Assembly: GCF_036226605.1 (NCBI RefSeq)
Contig: NZ_CP109000.1
Coordinates: 2,042,501-2,106,500 of the forward strand
DNA: 64,000 bases
DNA from: Streptomyces sp. NBC_00704
Lineage (GTDB): Bacteria; Actinomycetota; Actinomycetes; Streptomycetales; Streptomycetaceae
Direction: 5' to 3'
The notes under the pieces are model-generated. The model was not told the DNA's origin and searched no databases. It worked only from the letters and a program-made list of their open reading frames with translations. Numbering within the stretch: the stretch's first letter is position 1; each line of letters starts with the position of its first letter. Positions 1-9,318 of this stretch are shown here, piece by piece. Made by a program: the position numbers and the translations under genes.

Positions 1-783
1 GGCGGCAAGGGCGCCAACCAGGCGGTCGCCGCCGCCCACGCGGGCGGCACGGTCTCGATGATCGGCGCCGTCGGCAACGACGCCTTCGGCGCGCGGCTGC
101 GCTCCACGCTGGAACACTCGGGCGTCAACACCGACCACCTGCGCACCGTCGAGGCGCCCTCGGGCACCGCGCACATCGTCGTCGACGACGAGGGCGGCAA
201 CGCCATCGTCGTCGTGCCCGGCGCCAACGCCACCGTCGACCACCTCGCCCCCGGCGACGAAGGCCTCATCGCCTCCGCCGACGCCCTCCTGCTGCAACTC
301 GAGGTCCCGGTGGCCGCGGCCGTCGCGGGCGCCCGGGCTGCCCGCGCCCACGGCGTCAGGACGATCCTCACCCCCGCCCCCGTCCAACCGCTGCCGCCCG
401 AACTCCTCGCCGCCACCGACCTGTTGATCCCCAACGAGCACGAGGCGGCCGCGCTCACCGGGCGCACCGACCCGTACGAGGCGGCCCGCGCCCTGCTGGA
501 CAGCGTGCCGGAGGTCATCATCACGCTGGGCGCGGCCGGCAGCCTGTACGCGGCCCGCGGCGCCGAGCCCCTGACCGTCCCCGCCCCGCACGTCACCGCC
601 GTCGACTCGACCGGTGCGGGCGACACCTTCGTCGGCGCCCTCGCCGTCGCCCTCGGCGAGGACCGCCCGGTGCGCGAGGCGCTCGCCTGGGCGGCCGCCG
701 CGGCCGCGCTGTCGGTGCAACGCCCCGGCGCGTCCGCCTCGATGCCCTACCGCTCCGAGATCGAGACGCGGTACGCCTCATGA
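1..783 (+). CDS. PfkB-family carbohydrate kinase, ribokinase-like (5' partial)
   Basis: The reading frame is open from the first base, and GGKGANQAVAAAHAGG is a ribokinase substrate-binding motif, so the true start lies outside the window. The C-terminal PfkB signature STGAGDTFVGALAVALG carries the GAGD anion hole and catalytic Asp (about residue 204 of the visible part). The family phosphorylates a sugar or nucleoside with ATP in the cytoplasm. About 260 residues are visible against roughly 300 in full-length relatives. It overlaps the next gene by 4 bp (ATGA), so the two are probably translationally coupled. The exact sugar is not deducible. Confidence 0.88.
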   Translation, partial: GGKGANQAVAAAHAGGTVSMIGAVGNDAFGARLRSTLEHSGVNTDHLRTVEAPSGTAHIVVDDEGGNAIVVVPGANATVDHLAPGDEGLIASADALLLQLEVPVAAAVAGARAARAHGVRTILTPAPVQPLPPELLAATDLLIPNEHEAAALTGRTDPYEAARALLDSVPEVIITLGAAGSLYAARGAEPLTVPAPHVTAVDSTGAGDTFVGALAVALGEDRPVREALAWAAAAAALSVQRPGASASMPYRSEIETRYAS

Positions 784-1976
784 CCGGGACGACTCCTCCC
801 CTGCACGGTGTGCGCGTCCTCGACCTGGCCACCCTCTTCGCCGGGCCCCTCGCCGCCACCCTGCTCGGCGACTTCGGCGCGGACGTCGTCAAGGTCGAGC
901 ACCCGGGCCGGCCCGACCCGTCCCGCGGTCACGGCCCCGCCAAGGACGGCGTGGGCCTGTGGTGGAAACTCCTCGGCCGCAACAAGCGCACCGTCACCCT
1001 GAACCTGTCCAGGCCCGGCGGGCGCGCCACCCTGCTGCGGCTGGCCGCCACCGCCGACGTGATCGTCGAGAACTTCCGGCCGGGCACCCTGGAGAAGTGG
1101 GACCTCGGCTGGGAGGAGCTGTCGGCCGTCAACCCGCGGCTGGTCCTCGCCCGGGTCACCGCCTTCGGCCAGTTCGGCCCGTACGCGCACCGTCCCGGCT
1201 TCGGCACCCTCGCCGAGGCGATGAGCGGGTTCGCGGCCATCACCGGGGAGCCGGACGCCGCGCCGACCCTGCCCCCGTTCGGCCTGGCCGACTCGATCGC
1301 CGGCCTGGCCACCGCCTACGCCGTGATGACGGCCCTCGCCGCCCGCGACCGCACCGGCGAGGGCCAGGTCGTCGACATGGCGATCATCGAGCCCATCCTC
1401 ACCGTGCTCGGACCCCAGCCCCTCTGGTACGACCAGCTCGGCTACGTCCAGGCCCGCACCGGCAACCGGTCCGCGAACAACGCGCCCCGCAACACCTACC
1501 GCACGGCCGACGGGGAGTGGGTCGCCGTGTCGACCTCGGCGCAGTCCGTCGCGGAACGGGTGATGCACCTGGTCGGCCGGCCCGACCTGATCGACGAGCC
1601 CTGGTTCGCGACGGGCGCCGACCGGGCCGCGCACGCCGACGTCCTCGACGACGCGGTCGGCGCCTGGATCGCCGCCCGCACCCGCACCGACGTCCTGGCC
1701 GCCTTCGAGAAGGCCGAGGCCGCCGTCGCCCCCGTCCAGGACGTACGGGACGTCATGACCGACCCCCAGTACCAGGCCCTCGACACGATCACCGCCGTCG
1801 ACGACCCGGAACTGGGCCGCGTCCGCATGCAGAACGTCCTCTTCCGCCTCTCGGCGACCCCCGGCGCGATCCGCTGGGCCGGCCGGCCGCACGGCGCCGA
1901 CACGGAGGCCGTGCTGACCGAGCTGGGCCTGACCCCGGCCGAGCTGACCGCTCTGCGCGCGGAGGGCGCCGTATGA
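780..1976 (+). CDS. CaiB/BaiF family (class III) CoA-transferase
   Basis: 398 residues, full length for the family. The N-terminus has the typical GVRVLDLATLFAGPLAATLLG and LGDFGADVVKVEHPG motifs. The catalytic Asp is expected in the segment PPFGLADSIAGLATAYA (near residue 170), with the NNAPRNTYRTADGEW block after it. Class III enzymes move CoA between carboxylic acids. The gene overlaps its neighbours on both sides by 4 bp (ATGA), and the next gene encodes a CitE-like CoA-ester lyase. Activation of a dicarboxylic acid followed by C-C cleavage, as in itaconate or citramalate catabolism, is an inference. The substrate is unknown. Confidence 0.9.
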   Translation: MTGTTPPLHGVRVLDLATLFAGPLAATLLGDFGADVVKVEHPGRPDPSRGHGPAKDGVGLWWKLLGRNKRTVTLNLSRPGGRATLLRLAATADVIVENFRPGTLEKWDLGWEELSAVNPRLVLARVTAFGQFGPYAHRPGFGTLAEAMSGFAAITGEPDAAPTLPPFGLADSIAGLATAYAVMTALAARDRTGEGQVVDMAIIEPILTVLGPQPLWYDQLGYVQARTGNRSANNAPRNTYRTADGEWVAVSTSAQSVAERVMHLVGRPDLIDEPWFATGADRAAHADVLDDAVGAWIAARTRTDVLAAFEKAEAAVAPVQDVRDVMTDPQYQALDTITAVDDPELGRVRMQNVLFRLSATPGAIRWAGRPHGADTEAVLTELGLTPAELTALRAEGAV

Positions 1977-2806
1977 CGACACCCCAGCTGACCTGGCTGT
2001 ACGTCCCCGGCGACCGTCCGCAGACCGTCACCAAGGCCCTCGGCTGCGGCGCCGACGTCGTCATCGTCGACCTGGAGGACGCGGTCGCCCCGGACCGCAA
2101 GGAGTACGCCCGCGCCGCCACCGCCGAGCGCCTGAGCGAACCCCAGCCGGTCCCCGTCCACGTGCGGGTCAACGCCCTGGACACGCCGTTCGCCGCGGCG
2201 GACCTGCGCACGCTGGCCGCCCTGCCCGGCGTGCACGGCGTGCGCCTGCCCAAGGTGACCTCGCCGCACCAGATCACCCGCGCCGCGCGGACCGCGTCAC
2301 GGGCCGACGGCGCGGCCGTCCCGCTGCACGCCCTGCTGGAGACGGCCCTCGGCGTCGAACACGCCTACGCCATCGCCTCCGCCCACCCCGCCCTGCGCGG
2401 CATCGCCCTCGGCGAGGCCGACCTCCGCGCCGACCTGGGCGTCCGCGCCGACGCCGGTCTCGACTGGTCCCGCTCCCGCGTGATCGTCGCCGCCCGGGCC
2501 GCGGGCCTGGCGCCGCCGCCCCAGTCGGTCCACCCCGACATCCGGGACCTGGACGGCCTCGCCGTCAGCTGCGCCCACGGCCGCACCCTCGGCTTCCTGG
2601 GCCGCGCCGCCATCCACCCCCGCCAGCTCCCGATCATCGAACGGGCCTACCTGCCCACCCAGCAGGAACTGGAGGACGCCGAGACGATCGTGAAGGCGGC
2701 GGCCACCGACCGGGGCGCCCAGGCCCTCCCGGACGGCCGCTTCGTCGACGCGGCCGTGGTGGCGGCCGCCCGGCGCACCCTGTCGCTCGCGGCGCGCGGC
2801 GACTGA
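1973..2806 (+). CDS. CoA ester lyase, HpcH/HpaI aldolase-citrate lyase beta family
   Basis: 277 residues. The start ATG is chosen because it overlaps the preceding stop in an ATGA junction. Family motifs are VVIVDLEDAVAPDRK (metal/substrate site), an ALLETALGVEHAYAIA strand, GEADLRADLG and the C-terminal GRAAIHPRQLPII. Relatives are Mg2+-dependent lyases or thioesterases for malyl-CoA, citramalyl-CoA or citryl-CoA. It follows a CoA-transferase, which suggests the transferase makes the CoA ester that this enzyme cleaves. No hydratase is visible in the window. It is the last gene before a strong terminator. Confidence 0.88.
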   Translation: MTTPQLTWLYVPGDRPQTVTKALGCGADVVIVDLEDAVAPDRKEYARAATAERLSEPQPVPVHVRVNALDTPFAAADLRTLAALPGVHGVRLPKVTSPHQITRAARTASRADGAAVPLHALLETALGVEHAYAIASAHPALRGIALGEADLRADLGVRADAGLDWSRSRVIVAARAAGLAPPPQSVHPDIRDLDGLAVSCAHGRTLGFLGRAAIHPRQLPIIERAYLPTQQELEDAETIVKAAATDRGAQALPDGRFVDAAVVAAARRTLSLAARGD

Positions 2807-2825
2807 ACGCGCCCGGACACACGGC

Positions 2826-2856
2826 GAGGGGCGCCCAGCGAACTCGGGCGCCCCTC
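2826..2856. terminator. Bidirectional intrinsic terminator
   Basis: A perfect 11-bp stem (GAGGGGCGCCC / GGGCGCCCCTC) with a 9-nt loop sits between the converging CoA lyase gene and lgt. It lacks a long T tract, as is usual for Streptomyces terminators. Confidence 0.8.
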
Positions 2857-2885
2857 GTCTCGTACCGTCGTCGTGCCCTCGGCCG

Positions 2886-4019
2886 TCAGGCCTTCTTGCC
2901 GGCCGACTCCGCTTCGTCCTTCTTCACGCCGTCGCCGGCGGTCCCGGCTTCCCCCGCGCCGTCGCCCGCCGCGCCGGTCTCGGCGTCCGTACCGGCCTTC
3001 ACGTCCGAAGGCTTCGCGTCCGAGGACTTCGCGGCGGCGGGTTCGTCCCCGGAGCCGGTCTTCGCCGGGTCCTTCTCCGCCTTCTTCGCGGCGCTCACGC
3101 TCTCCGCGGGGCTCTCCGCCCCGGCCTCGTCCTTCGACGCGGTCTCCGCGGCTTCGCCGGTTTCGCCGTCCGTTCCGGTCCCGGCCGTGTCGCCGGAGGC
3201 GTCCGCTCCCGGCTCGACGACCGCCTCGCGTCCGGGGCGCTTCTTCGCCGAGACGACGATGTACGCCACCGCGAGCAGGAAGACGACCAGCGCGGTCCAG
3301 TCGTTCAGGCGCAGGCCCAGAATGTGGTGGGCGTCGTCGACCCGCATGTACTCGATCCACGCGCGGCCCACGCAGTACGCCGCGACGTACAGGGCGAACG
3401 CCCGGCCGTGGCCCAGCTTGAAGCGGCGGTCGGCCCAGATGACGAGGAGGGCGACGCCGACGCACCACAGCGACTCGTACAGGAACGTCGGGTGGTAGTA
3501 GCCCGGCACCCGGCCGTCCGCGGAGGACGTGATGTGCAGGGCCCAGGGCAGGTCGGTCTCCTTGCCGTACAGCTCCTGGTTGAACCAGTTGCCCCAGCGG
3601 CCGATCGCCTGCGCGAGGGCGATGCCGGGCGCGATGGCGTCGGCGTACGCGGGCAGCGGGATGCCCCGGCGCCGGCAGCCGATCCAGGCGCCCACCGCGC
3701 CGAGGGCGATCGCGCCCCAGATGCCGAGGCCGCCCTCCCACACCTTGAAGGCGTCCACCCAGTCGCGGCCCTCGCTGAAGTACAGCTCGTAGTCCGTGAT
3801 CACGTGGTAGAGCCGGCCGCCGACCAGGCCGAAGGGCACCGCCCAGACGGCGATGTCGGCCACCGTCCCGACCCGCCCGCCCCGGGCGACCCAGCGCCGG
3901 TTGCCGAGCCAGACCGCGACGAAGACGCCGATGATGATGCAGAACGCGTAGCCGCGCAGCGGTACGGGGCCGAGGTACAGCACCCCGTGCGACGGGCTGG
4001 GAATGTAGGCAAGTTCCAT
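2886..4019 (-). CDS. lgt: Prolipoprotein diacylglyceryl transferase with long charged C-terminal tail
   Basis: Transfers diacylglycerol from phosphatidylglycerol to the lipobox cysteine of prolipoproteins in the cytoplasmic membrane, the first lipoprotein maturation step. About 377 residues. The N-terminal ~265 contain the multi-spanning core with GGRLYHVITDYELYF and the Lgt signature AIGRWGNWFNQELYG. The last ~110 residues (from about 265) are a low-complexity Ala/Glu/Lys/Asp-rich extension absent from short Lgt proteins and probably cytoplasmic and disordered. The start MELAYIPSPSHGVLYLGP fits the family. lspA, the next enzyme of the pathway, lies at 44230. Confidence 0.95.
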   Translation of the reverse strand: MELAYIPSPSHGVLYLGPVPLRGYAFCIIIGVFVAVWLGNRRWVARGGRVGTVADIAVWAVPFGLVGGRLYHVITDYELYFSEGRDWVDAFKVWEGGLGIWGAIALGAVGAWIGCRRRGIPLPAYADAIAPGIALAQAIGRWGNWFNQELYGKETDLPWALHITSSADGRVPGYYHPTFLYESLWCVGVALLVIWADRRFKLGHGRAFALYVAAYCVGRAWIEYMRVDDAHHILGLRLNDWTALVVFLLAVAYIVVSAKKRPGREAVVEPGADASGDTAGTGTDGETGEAAETASKDEAGAESPAESVSAAKKAEKDPAKTGSGDEPAAAKSSDAKPSDVKAGTDAETGAAGDGAGEAGTAGDGVKKDEAESAGKKA

Positions 4020-4115
4020 GGCAGGGTCGACGCTACCGTGCCGGGCCGGGCCGACGGCGGGCAGCCCGGCTACGGCTCCATAACGGGCGGGTGTGAAGAG
4101 GCCTTACCTCCGTGC

Positions 4116-4892
4116 TCACCCCTGGTCCGCCTCCTCCACCATCCGCTTCAGCTTCGCCGGTGTCATCGACTGGTCCTGGTAGATGTTCTTGCCGTTGAAC
4201 AGCACGGTCGGGGTGCCGCCGAAGTGGCCGTTGCGGAAGGCCTGGTCGGACTTCACGACCCAGGTGTCGTGCGTGCCGTCGCGGACGCAGGCGCGGAAGG
4301 CGGGCGTGTCGAGTCCGTCGACCTTGCCCGCGAGTTCGATCAGCCTGCCGTTGTCGGCGTAGGCGTCCTTCGTCTCCTCGGGCTGGTTCTCGTACAGCAC
4401 GTCGTGGTAGGCGGCGAACTTGCCGGCGTCCTGGGCGCAGGCCGCCGCGTTGGCCGCCCGGCGGGAGCCGCTGCCGCCCATGTTCCCGTCGATGAGGGTG
4501 GCCAGGTGGTACTCGACCCTGAGCTTTCCGGCGTCCGCCAGTTCGTGGACCGTGGGCCGGTACGCCGTCTCGAACCCCTTGCAGGCGGGGCAGCGGAAGT
4601 CCTCCCACACCGTGAGCGTGGACTTGGCGCCCTCCTTGCCCACGGGGATCGCCAGCGCGTCCTGGCCCTGGGCCCCGGAGGGGGCCACGACCGGGCCCGC
4701 CTTCTTCTCGCCGTCGTCCTTGCCGGAGTTCGCGGCGACGACGCCGATCACCGCGGCCAGGCCGAGCACGCAGACCACGCTCGCGCCGACGATCAGTGTG
4801 CGCCGGCGCCGTTCGGCGGCCTTGTGCTTCTCTCGCTCCGCGGCCAGCCGTTCGCGGGCGTTGCGCTTTCCGTCACGATTCTTCTCGCTCAC
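4116..4892 (-). CDS. Membrane-anchored DsbA-like thioredoxin-fold protein (CPAC)
   Basis: 258 residues from a GTG start. The protein begins with a basic coiled segment (KRNARERLAAEREKHKAAER) and one transmembrane helix (RTLIVGASVVCVLGLAAVIGVV). The extracellular thioredoxin/DsbA domain has the redox motif FRCPACKGFE and the cis-Pro loop GGTPTVLFNGK. It probably forms or isomerises disulfides in secreted proteins. A longer in-frame start at 4973 is rejected because a perfect terminator hairpin lies between it and this GTG. A GGGGG run lies unusually close to the GTG, so the start stays uncertain. A paralogue of the same layout is at 35477-36301. Confidence 0.85.
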   Translation of the reverse strand: MSEKNRDGKRNARERLAAEREKHKAAERRRRTLIVGASVVCVLGLAAVIGVVAANSGKDDGEKKAGPVVAPSGAQGQDALAIPVGKEGAKSTLTVWEDFRCPACKGFETAYRPTVHELADAGKLRVEYHLATLIDGNMGGSGSRRAANAAACAQDAGKFAAYHDVLYENQPEETKDAYADNGRLIELAGKVDGLDTPAFRACVRDGTHDTWVVKSDQAFRNGHFGGTPTVLFNGKNIYQDQSMTPAKLKRMVEEADQG

Positions 4893-4908
4893 ACCCCCAG
4901 AACGAACC

Positions 4909-4931
4909 GGGGAGGCGCATTGCGCCTCCCC
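4909..4931 (-). terminator. Intrinsic terminator after trpA
   Basis: A perfect 10-bp stem (GGGGAGGCGC / GCGCCTCCCC) with loop ATT lies 38 nt beyond the trpA stop. It should end or attenuate the trp transcript before the DsbA-like gene. Confidence 0.75.
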
Positions 4932-4969
4932 GATCCCAGGTCCACCCGTTCGGGTGACCGACCCGCTGG

Positions 4970-5784
4970 TCACGCCTGGCGGCGCACGCCCTTCGCCAGT
5001 TCGCCCGCGAGGGCGCGGACCGCTTCGACGCCGGCCGCGTCGTCCGCAGCGTCCAGCATCCGCTTGACGAAGGCCGAGCCGACGATCACGCCGTCGGCGA
5101 AGCCGGCCACCTCGGCGGCCTGCCGGGCGTCGGAGACGCCGAGGCCGACGCAGACCGGCAGGCCGGAGCCGGTGGCCCGGGTCCGCTCCACCAGGTCGTG
5201 GGCCTGCTCGCCCACCGACTCACGGGTGCCGGTGACGCCCATCAGCGAGGCCGCGTAGACGAAGCCGCTGCCCGCTGCGGTGATCTGCGCCAGGCGCGCG
5301 TCCTGGCTGCTCGGCGCCACGACGAAGACGGTCGCGAGGCCGTGCTTGTCGGCGTGCTCCCTCCACAGCGCGGACTCCTGCACGGGCAGGTCGGGCAGGA
5401 TGCAGCCCGCGCCGCCCGCCTCGGCCAGCTCGGCGGTGAACCGCTCGACGCCGTAGCGGTCGATGGGGTTCCAGTACGTCATGACCAGGATCGGCCTGCC
5501 GGTGGCCTCGAACGCCTCGCGGACCGTGCGCATGACGTCCGCGATGCGCACCCCGCCGCGCAGGGCGATGTCGTCGGCGGTCTGGATGACCGGGCCGTCG
5601 AGGACCGGGTCGCTGTGCGGCAGTCCGACCTCGACCACGTCCGCGCCGCCGTCCAGGACGGCCTTGACCGCCTCGATGCCGCCGTCCACGGTCGGGAACC
5701 CGGCCGGGAGGTAGGCGATGAGCGCGGCGCGGTCCTCGGCCTTCGCGGCGGCGAGGGTGTCCGACAGCAGCTGGATGTTCCCGC

Positions 5785-5788
<4 letters not shown>
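4970..5788 (-). CDS. trpA: Tryptophan synthase alpha subunit
   Basis: Cleaves indole-3-glycerol phosphate to indole and glyceraldehyde 3-phosphate; indole is channelled to TrpB. 272 residues, normal length. The catalytic pair is E53 and D64 in [16 protein letters not shown] (beta/alpha)8 barrel is indicated by [24 protein letters not shown] and the phosphate-binding [13 protein letters not shown]. The start overlaps the trpB stop in an ATGA junction, as expected for a stoichiometric complex. It is the last gene of the trpC-M-B-A group and is followed by a terminator. Confidence 0.97.
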
Positions 5789-7068
<1,280 letters not shown>

Positions 7069-7135
7069 GCGGAAACCTCACGGTGGGACGGTCTGGTGTG
7101 CGGACACGAAACAGCGCCGTGGGGCGGGGGTCGTC

Positions 7136-7154
7136 GGACGGCTGACGGCCGTCC
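7136..7154 (-). other. Small hairpin in the trpM-trpB spacer
   Basis: A perfect 7-bp stem (GGACGGC / GCCGTCC, loop TGACG) lies 68 nt upstream of trpB. It could be a weak attenuator or processing site. There is no T tract and no leader peptide beside it, so its role is open. Confidence 0.3.
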
Positions 7155-7181
7155 ATGGCTCGACGTGCAGTTCCCCGCGCC

Positions 7182-7355
7182 CTAGGGGCGCGGCTGCCAT
7201 CGCATGCCGTTCACCTGGCCGGGCTCGTCCCCGATGACGTAGCGCACCCGGCGGCCGTGCACCCGGCGGGCGGGCGCGCGGCAGCCACGGGGGCGGCAGC
7301 CGCGCGCGAGGCGGGCGTACCGGTCCGTGGGCGTCCGGGAGGGCGTGGGAGTCAT
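7182..7355 (-). CDS. trpM: TrpM-like small basic protein
   Basis: 57 residues, starting at ATG 21 nt after trpC and lying between trpC and trpB. The protein is Arg-rich with the paired motif ARGCRPRGCRAP and a C-terminus YVIGDEPGQVNGMRW. The position and size match the S. coelicolor trpX/trpM gene (63 residues, as I recall), reported to modulate tryptophan biosynthesis and differentiation. The biochemical activity of the family is not established. There is an AGG about 9 nt upstream. Recognition rests mainly on context; sequence identity to TrpM was not computed. Confidence 0.75.
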   Translation of the reverse strand: MTPTPSRTPTDRYARLARGCRPRGCRAPARRVHGRRVRYVIGDEPGQVNGMRWQPRP

Positions 7356-7376
7356 CGGGGCAAGCCTAGCGAAGGA

Positions 7377-8186
7377 TCAGCCGCGGCCGTGGCGCAGTGC
7401 GGGGTGTTCGCCGGCCGCCACCAGGTCGGCGACCGCGGTCTTCGGGTCGCGCCCGGTCACCAGGGACTCGCCCACCAGGACGGCGTCGGCGCCGGCGTTG
7501 GCGTAGGCGATGAGGTCGTGCGGGCCGCGCACCCCGGACTCGGCGATCTTGACGATGTGCGCCGGGATCTCGGGGGCCACCCGCTCGAAGGTGCCCCGGT
7601 CGACCTCCAGGGTCTTGAGGTTGCGGGCGTTGACGCCGATCACCTTGGCGCCCGCGTCGACCGCGCGGTCGACCTCGTCCTCGTCGTGGACCTCGACGAG
7701 CGGGGTGAGGCCGATGGAGACGGCACGCTCGATCAGCGATTCGAGGACCGACTGCTCCAGCGCGGCGACGATCAGCAGCGCGAGGTCGGCGCCGTACGCG
7801 CGGGCCTCCCACAGCTGGTACGAGGTGACGATGAAGTCCTTGCGCAGCACGGGGATGTCGACCCGCGCGCGGACCGCTTCGAGGTCGGCGAGCGAGCCGC
7901 CGAAGCGGCGCTGTTCGGTGAGGACGGAGATGACGGCCGCGCCGCCCGCCTCGTAGTCGGCGGCCAGGCCGGCCGGGTCGGCGATCGCGGCCAGCGCGCC
8001 CTTGGAGGGGCTGGAGCGCTTGACCTCGCAGATCACCTTGACGCCGTCGCCCCGGAGCGCGGCGACGCCGTCCTTGGCCGCGGGGGCCTTGGCCGCGCGT
8101 TCCTTGAGCTCGTCGAGGCCGACGCGCGCCTGCCGCTCCGCGAGGTCGGCACGGACTCCGTCGATGATCTCGTCGAGCACACTCAC
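7377..8186 (-). CDS. trpC: Indole-3-glycerol phosphate synthase
   Basis: Converts CdRP to indole-3-glycerol phosphate, the step before tryptophan synthase. 269 residues from GTG, preceded by an AAGGGGG ribosome site. A longer in-frame ORF upstream is a GC artefact. The barrel residues are visible: E54 and K56 in [32 protein letters not shown], the [11 protein letters not shown] strand, [14 protein letters not shown] and [14 protein letters not shown]. It heads the trpC-trpM-trpB-trpA unit and is separated from the upstream DUF2752 gene by a terminator, so it likely has its own promoter in the 150 nt before it. Confidence 0.97.
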   Translation of the reverse strand: MSVLDEIIDGVRADLAERQARVGLDELKERAAKAPAAKDGVAALRGDGVKVICEVKRSSPSKGALAAIADPAGLAADYEAGGAAVISVLTEQRRFGGSLADLEAVRARVDIPVLRKDFIVTSYQLWEARAYGADLALLIVAALEQSVLESLIERAVSIGLTPLVEVHDEDEVDRAVDAGAKVIGVNARNLKTLEVDRGTFERVAPEIPAHIVKIAESGVRGPHDLIAYANAGADAVLVGESLVTGRDPKTAVADLVAAGEHPALRHGRG

Positions 8187-8262
8187 GCGAGCGGCCCCCT
8201 TCCGATGCCTGCGAGACGGTGGACAGTTCCAGCGACCCGTGGAGAAAAAGGTGGTCACTGCG

Positions 8263-8268
8263 ATGGTA
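8263..8268 (-). promoter_or_regulatory. Possible -10 element for trpC
   Basis: TACCAT (minus strand) lies 76 nt upstream of the trpC GTG and downstream of the DUF2752 terminator. No convincing -35 was seen at 17-18 bp. It is the best-looking hexamer in the gap but remains a guess. Confidence 0.25.
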
Positions 8269-8336
8269 TCCGGAGGAGGGCGAAGGCCTCGCATCCGGTC
8301 GGCGTCGGTCGCCGCGCGCCCTCGGGCCGGCCGCTT

Positions 8337-8380
8337 CCGGCGGCGGGCGGGAGGCGCCGCCACGGGACGCCCGCCGCCGG
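8337..8380 (-). terminator. Intrinsic terminator after the DUF2752 gene
   Basis: A perfect 13-bp stem (CCGGCGGCGGGCG / CGCCCGCCGCCGG) with an 18-nt loop abuts the DUF2752 stop codon. It separates that gene from trpC. Confidence 0.75.
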
Positions 8381-8815
8381 TCAGGGGTGCAGCAGGCCGC
8401 CGAAGGGCAGGTTGCGGACGACCGTGAAGGCCAGCAGGACCGCGCCCAGCGTCCACAGCCGCACCGGGGTCAGCTCCACGCTCATGGGGCGTCCGCGTGC
8501 CGCGCGGATCGCCCAGACGGTCCACAGGACCGCGAAGCCCAGGTAGGCGACGACGGCCATCGCGTTGTCGTGCAGGGCGCCGGCGAGGTCCCCGTGGACG
8601 AAGGCGTGCGCGCTGCGCAGGCCGCCGCAGCCGGGGCAGTACAGGCCGGTGACGCGCAGCAGGGGGCAGACCGGGTAGTGGCCGGGTTCGTGGGGATCGA
8701 CGGCCCCCACGTACGCGAAGGCGGCGGCGACGGCCGCGAGGATCCCGGCGGGCACGGCCAGTCTGCCCGCGGCGGTCGGCGTCACGCGCCGGGTGTCGGC
8801 GTTCACGCCTCGCAT
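8381..8815 (-). CDS. DUF2752 small membrane protein
   Basis: 144 residues from ATG 8815, with GGGG a few bases upstream; the longer frame starts inside a terminator. Three membrane helices are evident: [37 protein letters not shown] and [17 protein letters not shown]. The DUF2752 signature, [20 protein letters not shown], lies in the first outside loop with three cysteines. The family has no established function. The gene has strong hairpin terminators on both sides, so it is probably transcribed alone although it lies inside the trp cluster. Confidence 0.85.
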   Translation of the reverse strand: MRGVNADTRRVTPTAAGRLAVPAGILAAVAAAFAYVGAVDPHEPGHYPVCPLLRVTGLYCPGCGGLRSAHAFVHGDLAGALHDNAMAVVAYLGFAVLWTVWAIRAARGRPMSVELTPVRLWTLGAVLLAFTVVRNLPFGGLLHP

Positions 8816-8842
8816 TCTGCCCCGGCGGGGCGCCGCGCGCGC

Positions 8843-8875
8843 GTGAGGGGCGGCCGGATGCCGGCCGCCCCTCAC
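8843..8875 (-). terminator. Strong intrinsic terminator
   Basis: A perfect 15-bp stem (8843-8857 with 8861-8875, loop ATG) lies between the HGxxPAAW gene and the DUF2752 gene. It ends only 27 nt before the DUF2752 start. Confidence 0.85.
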
Positions 8876-8922
8876 GAGGTCACGAAGTCACCAGGTCACG
8901 AAGTGACGAGGTCCGGCGGGAC

Positions 8923-9174
8923 TCAGCCCTCGACGCCGGCGGGCTTGGCGGTCGCCGAGACCTGGTGCACGGGGTGCGTCTCCTTCGGCTGGCCCAGGCC
9001 CGCGGCGCGCATGGCCGCGCCGACGACGCCGCCGAGTGCCACGATCACCATGCCGGCCCAGAAGCCGATCGGCTCGGCCATCACCATGAACAGGCCCGCG
9101 ACGGCGAACCCGACGAAGGCGATGGTGACACCGGTCCAGGCGGCCGGGGTGTGTCCGTGGCTGCTGCCCGCCAT
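8923..9174 (-). CDS. HGxxPAAW family small membrane protein
   Basis: 83 residues. It starts MAGSSHGHTPAAW, the motif that names this actinobacterial family. Two helices follow: TIAFVGFAVAGLFMVMAE and FWAGMVIVALGGVVGAAM. The tail is short and hydrophilic. Members are commonly found next to tryptophan genes, and no biochemical role is known. Transcription probably starts in the 144-nt gap after the TIGR02234 gene or reads through from it; it ends at the strong hairpin at 8843-8875. Confidence 0.85.
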   Translation of the reverse strand: MAGSSHGHTPAAWTGVTIAFVGFAVAGLFMVMAEPIGFWAGMVIVALGGVVGAAMRAAGLGQPKETHPVHQVSATAKPAGVEG

Positions 9175-9318
9175 GACTTGCTCCTCATTGCTGTCTGTGT
9201 GTCCGTCCGAGCCGGACGCTCGTCGTCCATTGTCCCGTACGCGCGGGCGCGCCGGACGCGGGGGTCGGGGTCCCGTCGAGTCTGTTTCGCCACACCGCGG
9301 AGCGGGGCGGCGGGCCGG

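Noticed and set aside
3324..5258. A 644-residue plus-strand frame over lgt, the DsbA-like gene and trpA
   Set aside because: Shadow of three well-supported minus-strand genes and the terminator between them.
8187..8260. Possible Trp leader peptide before trpC (GTG frame with one Trp codon)
   Set aside because: It has only one Trp codon, no stop before trpC (it runs in frame into it), and no terminator/antiterminator pair.
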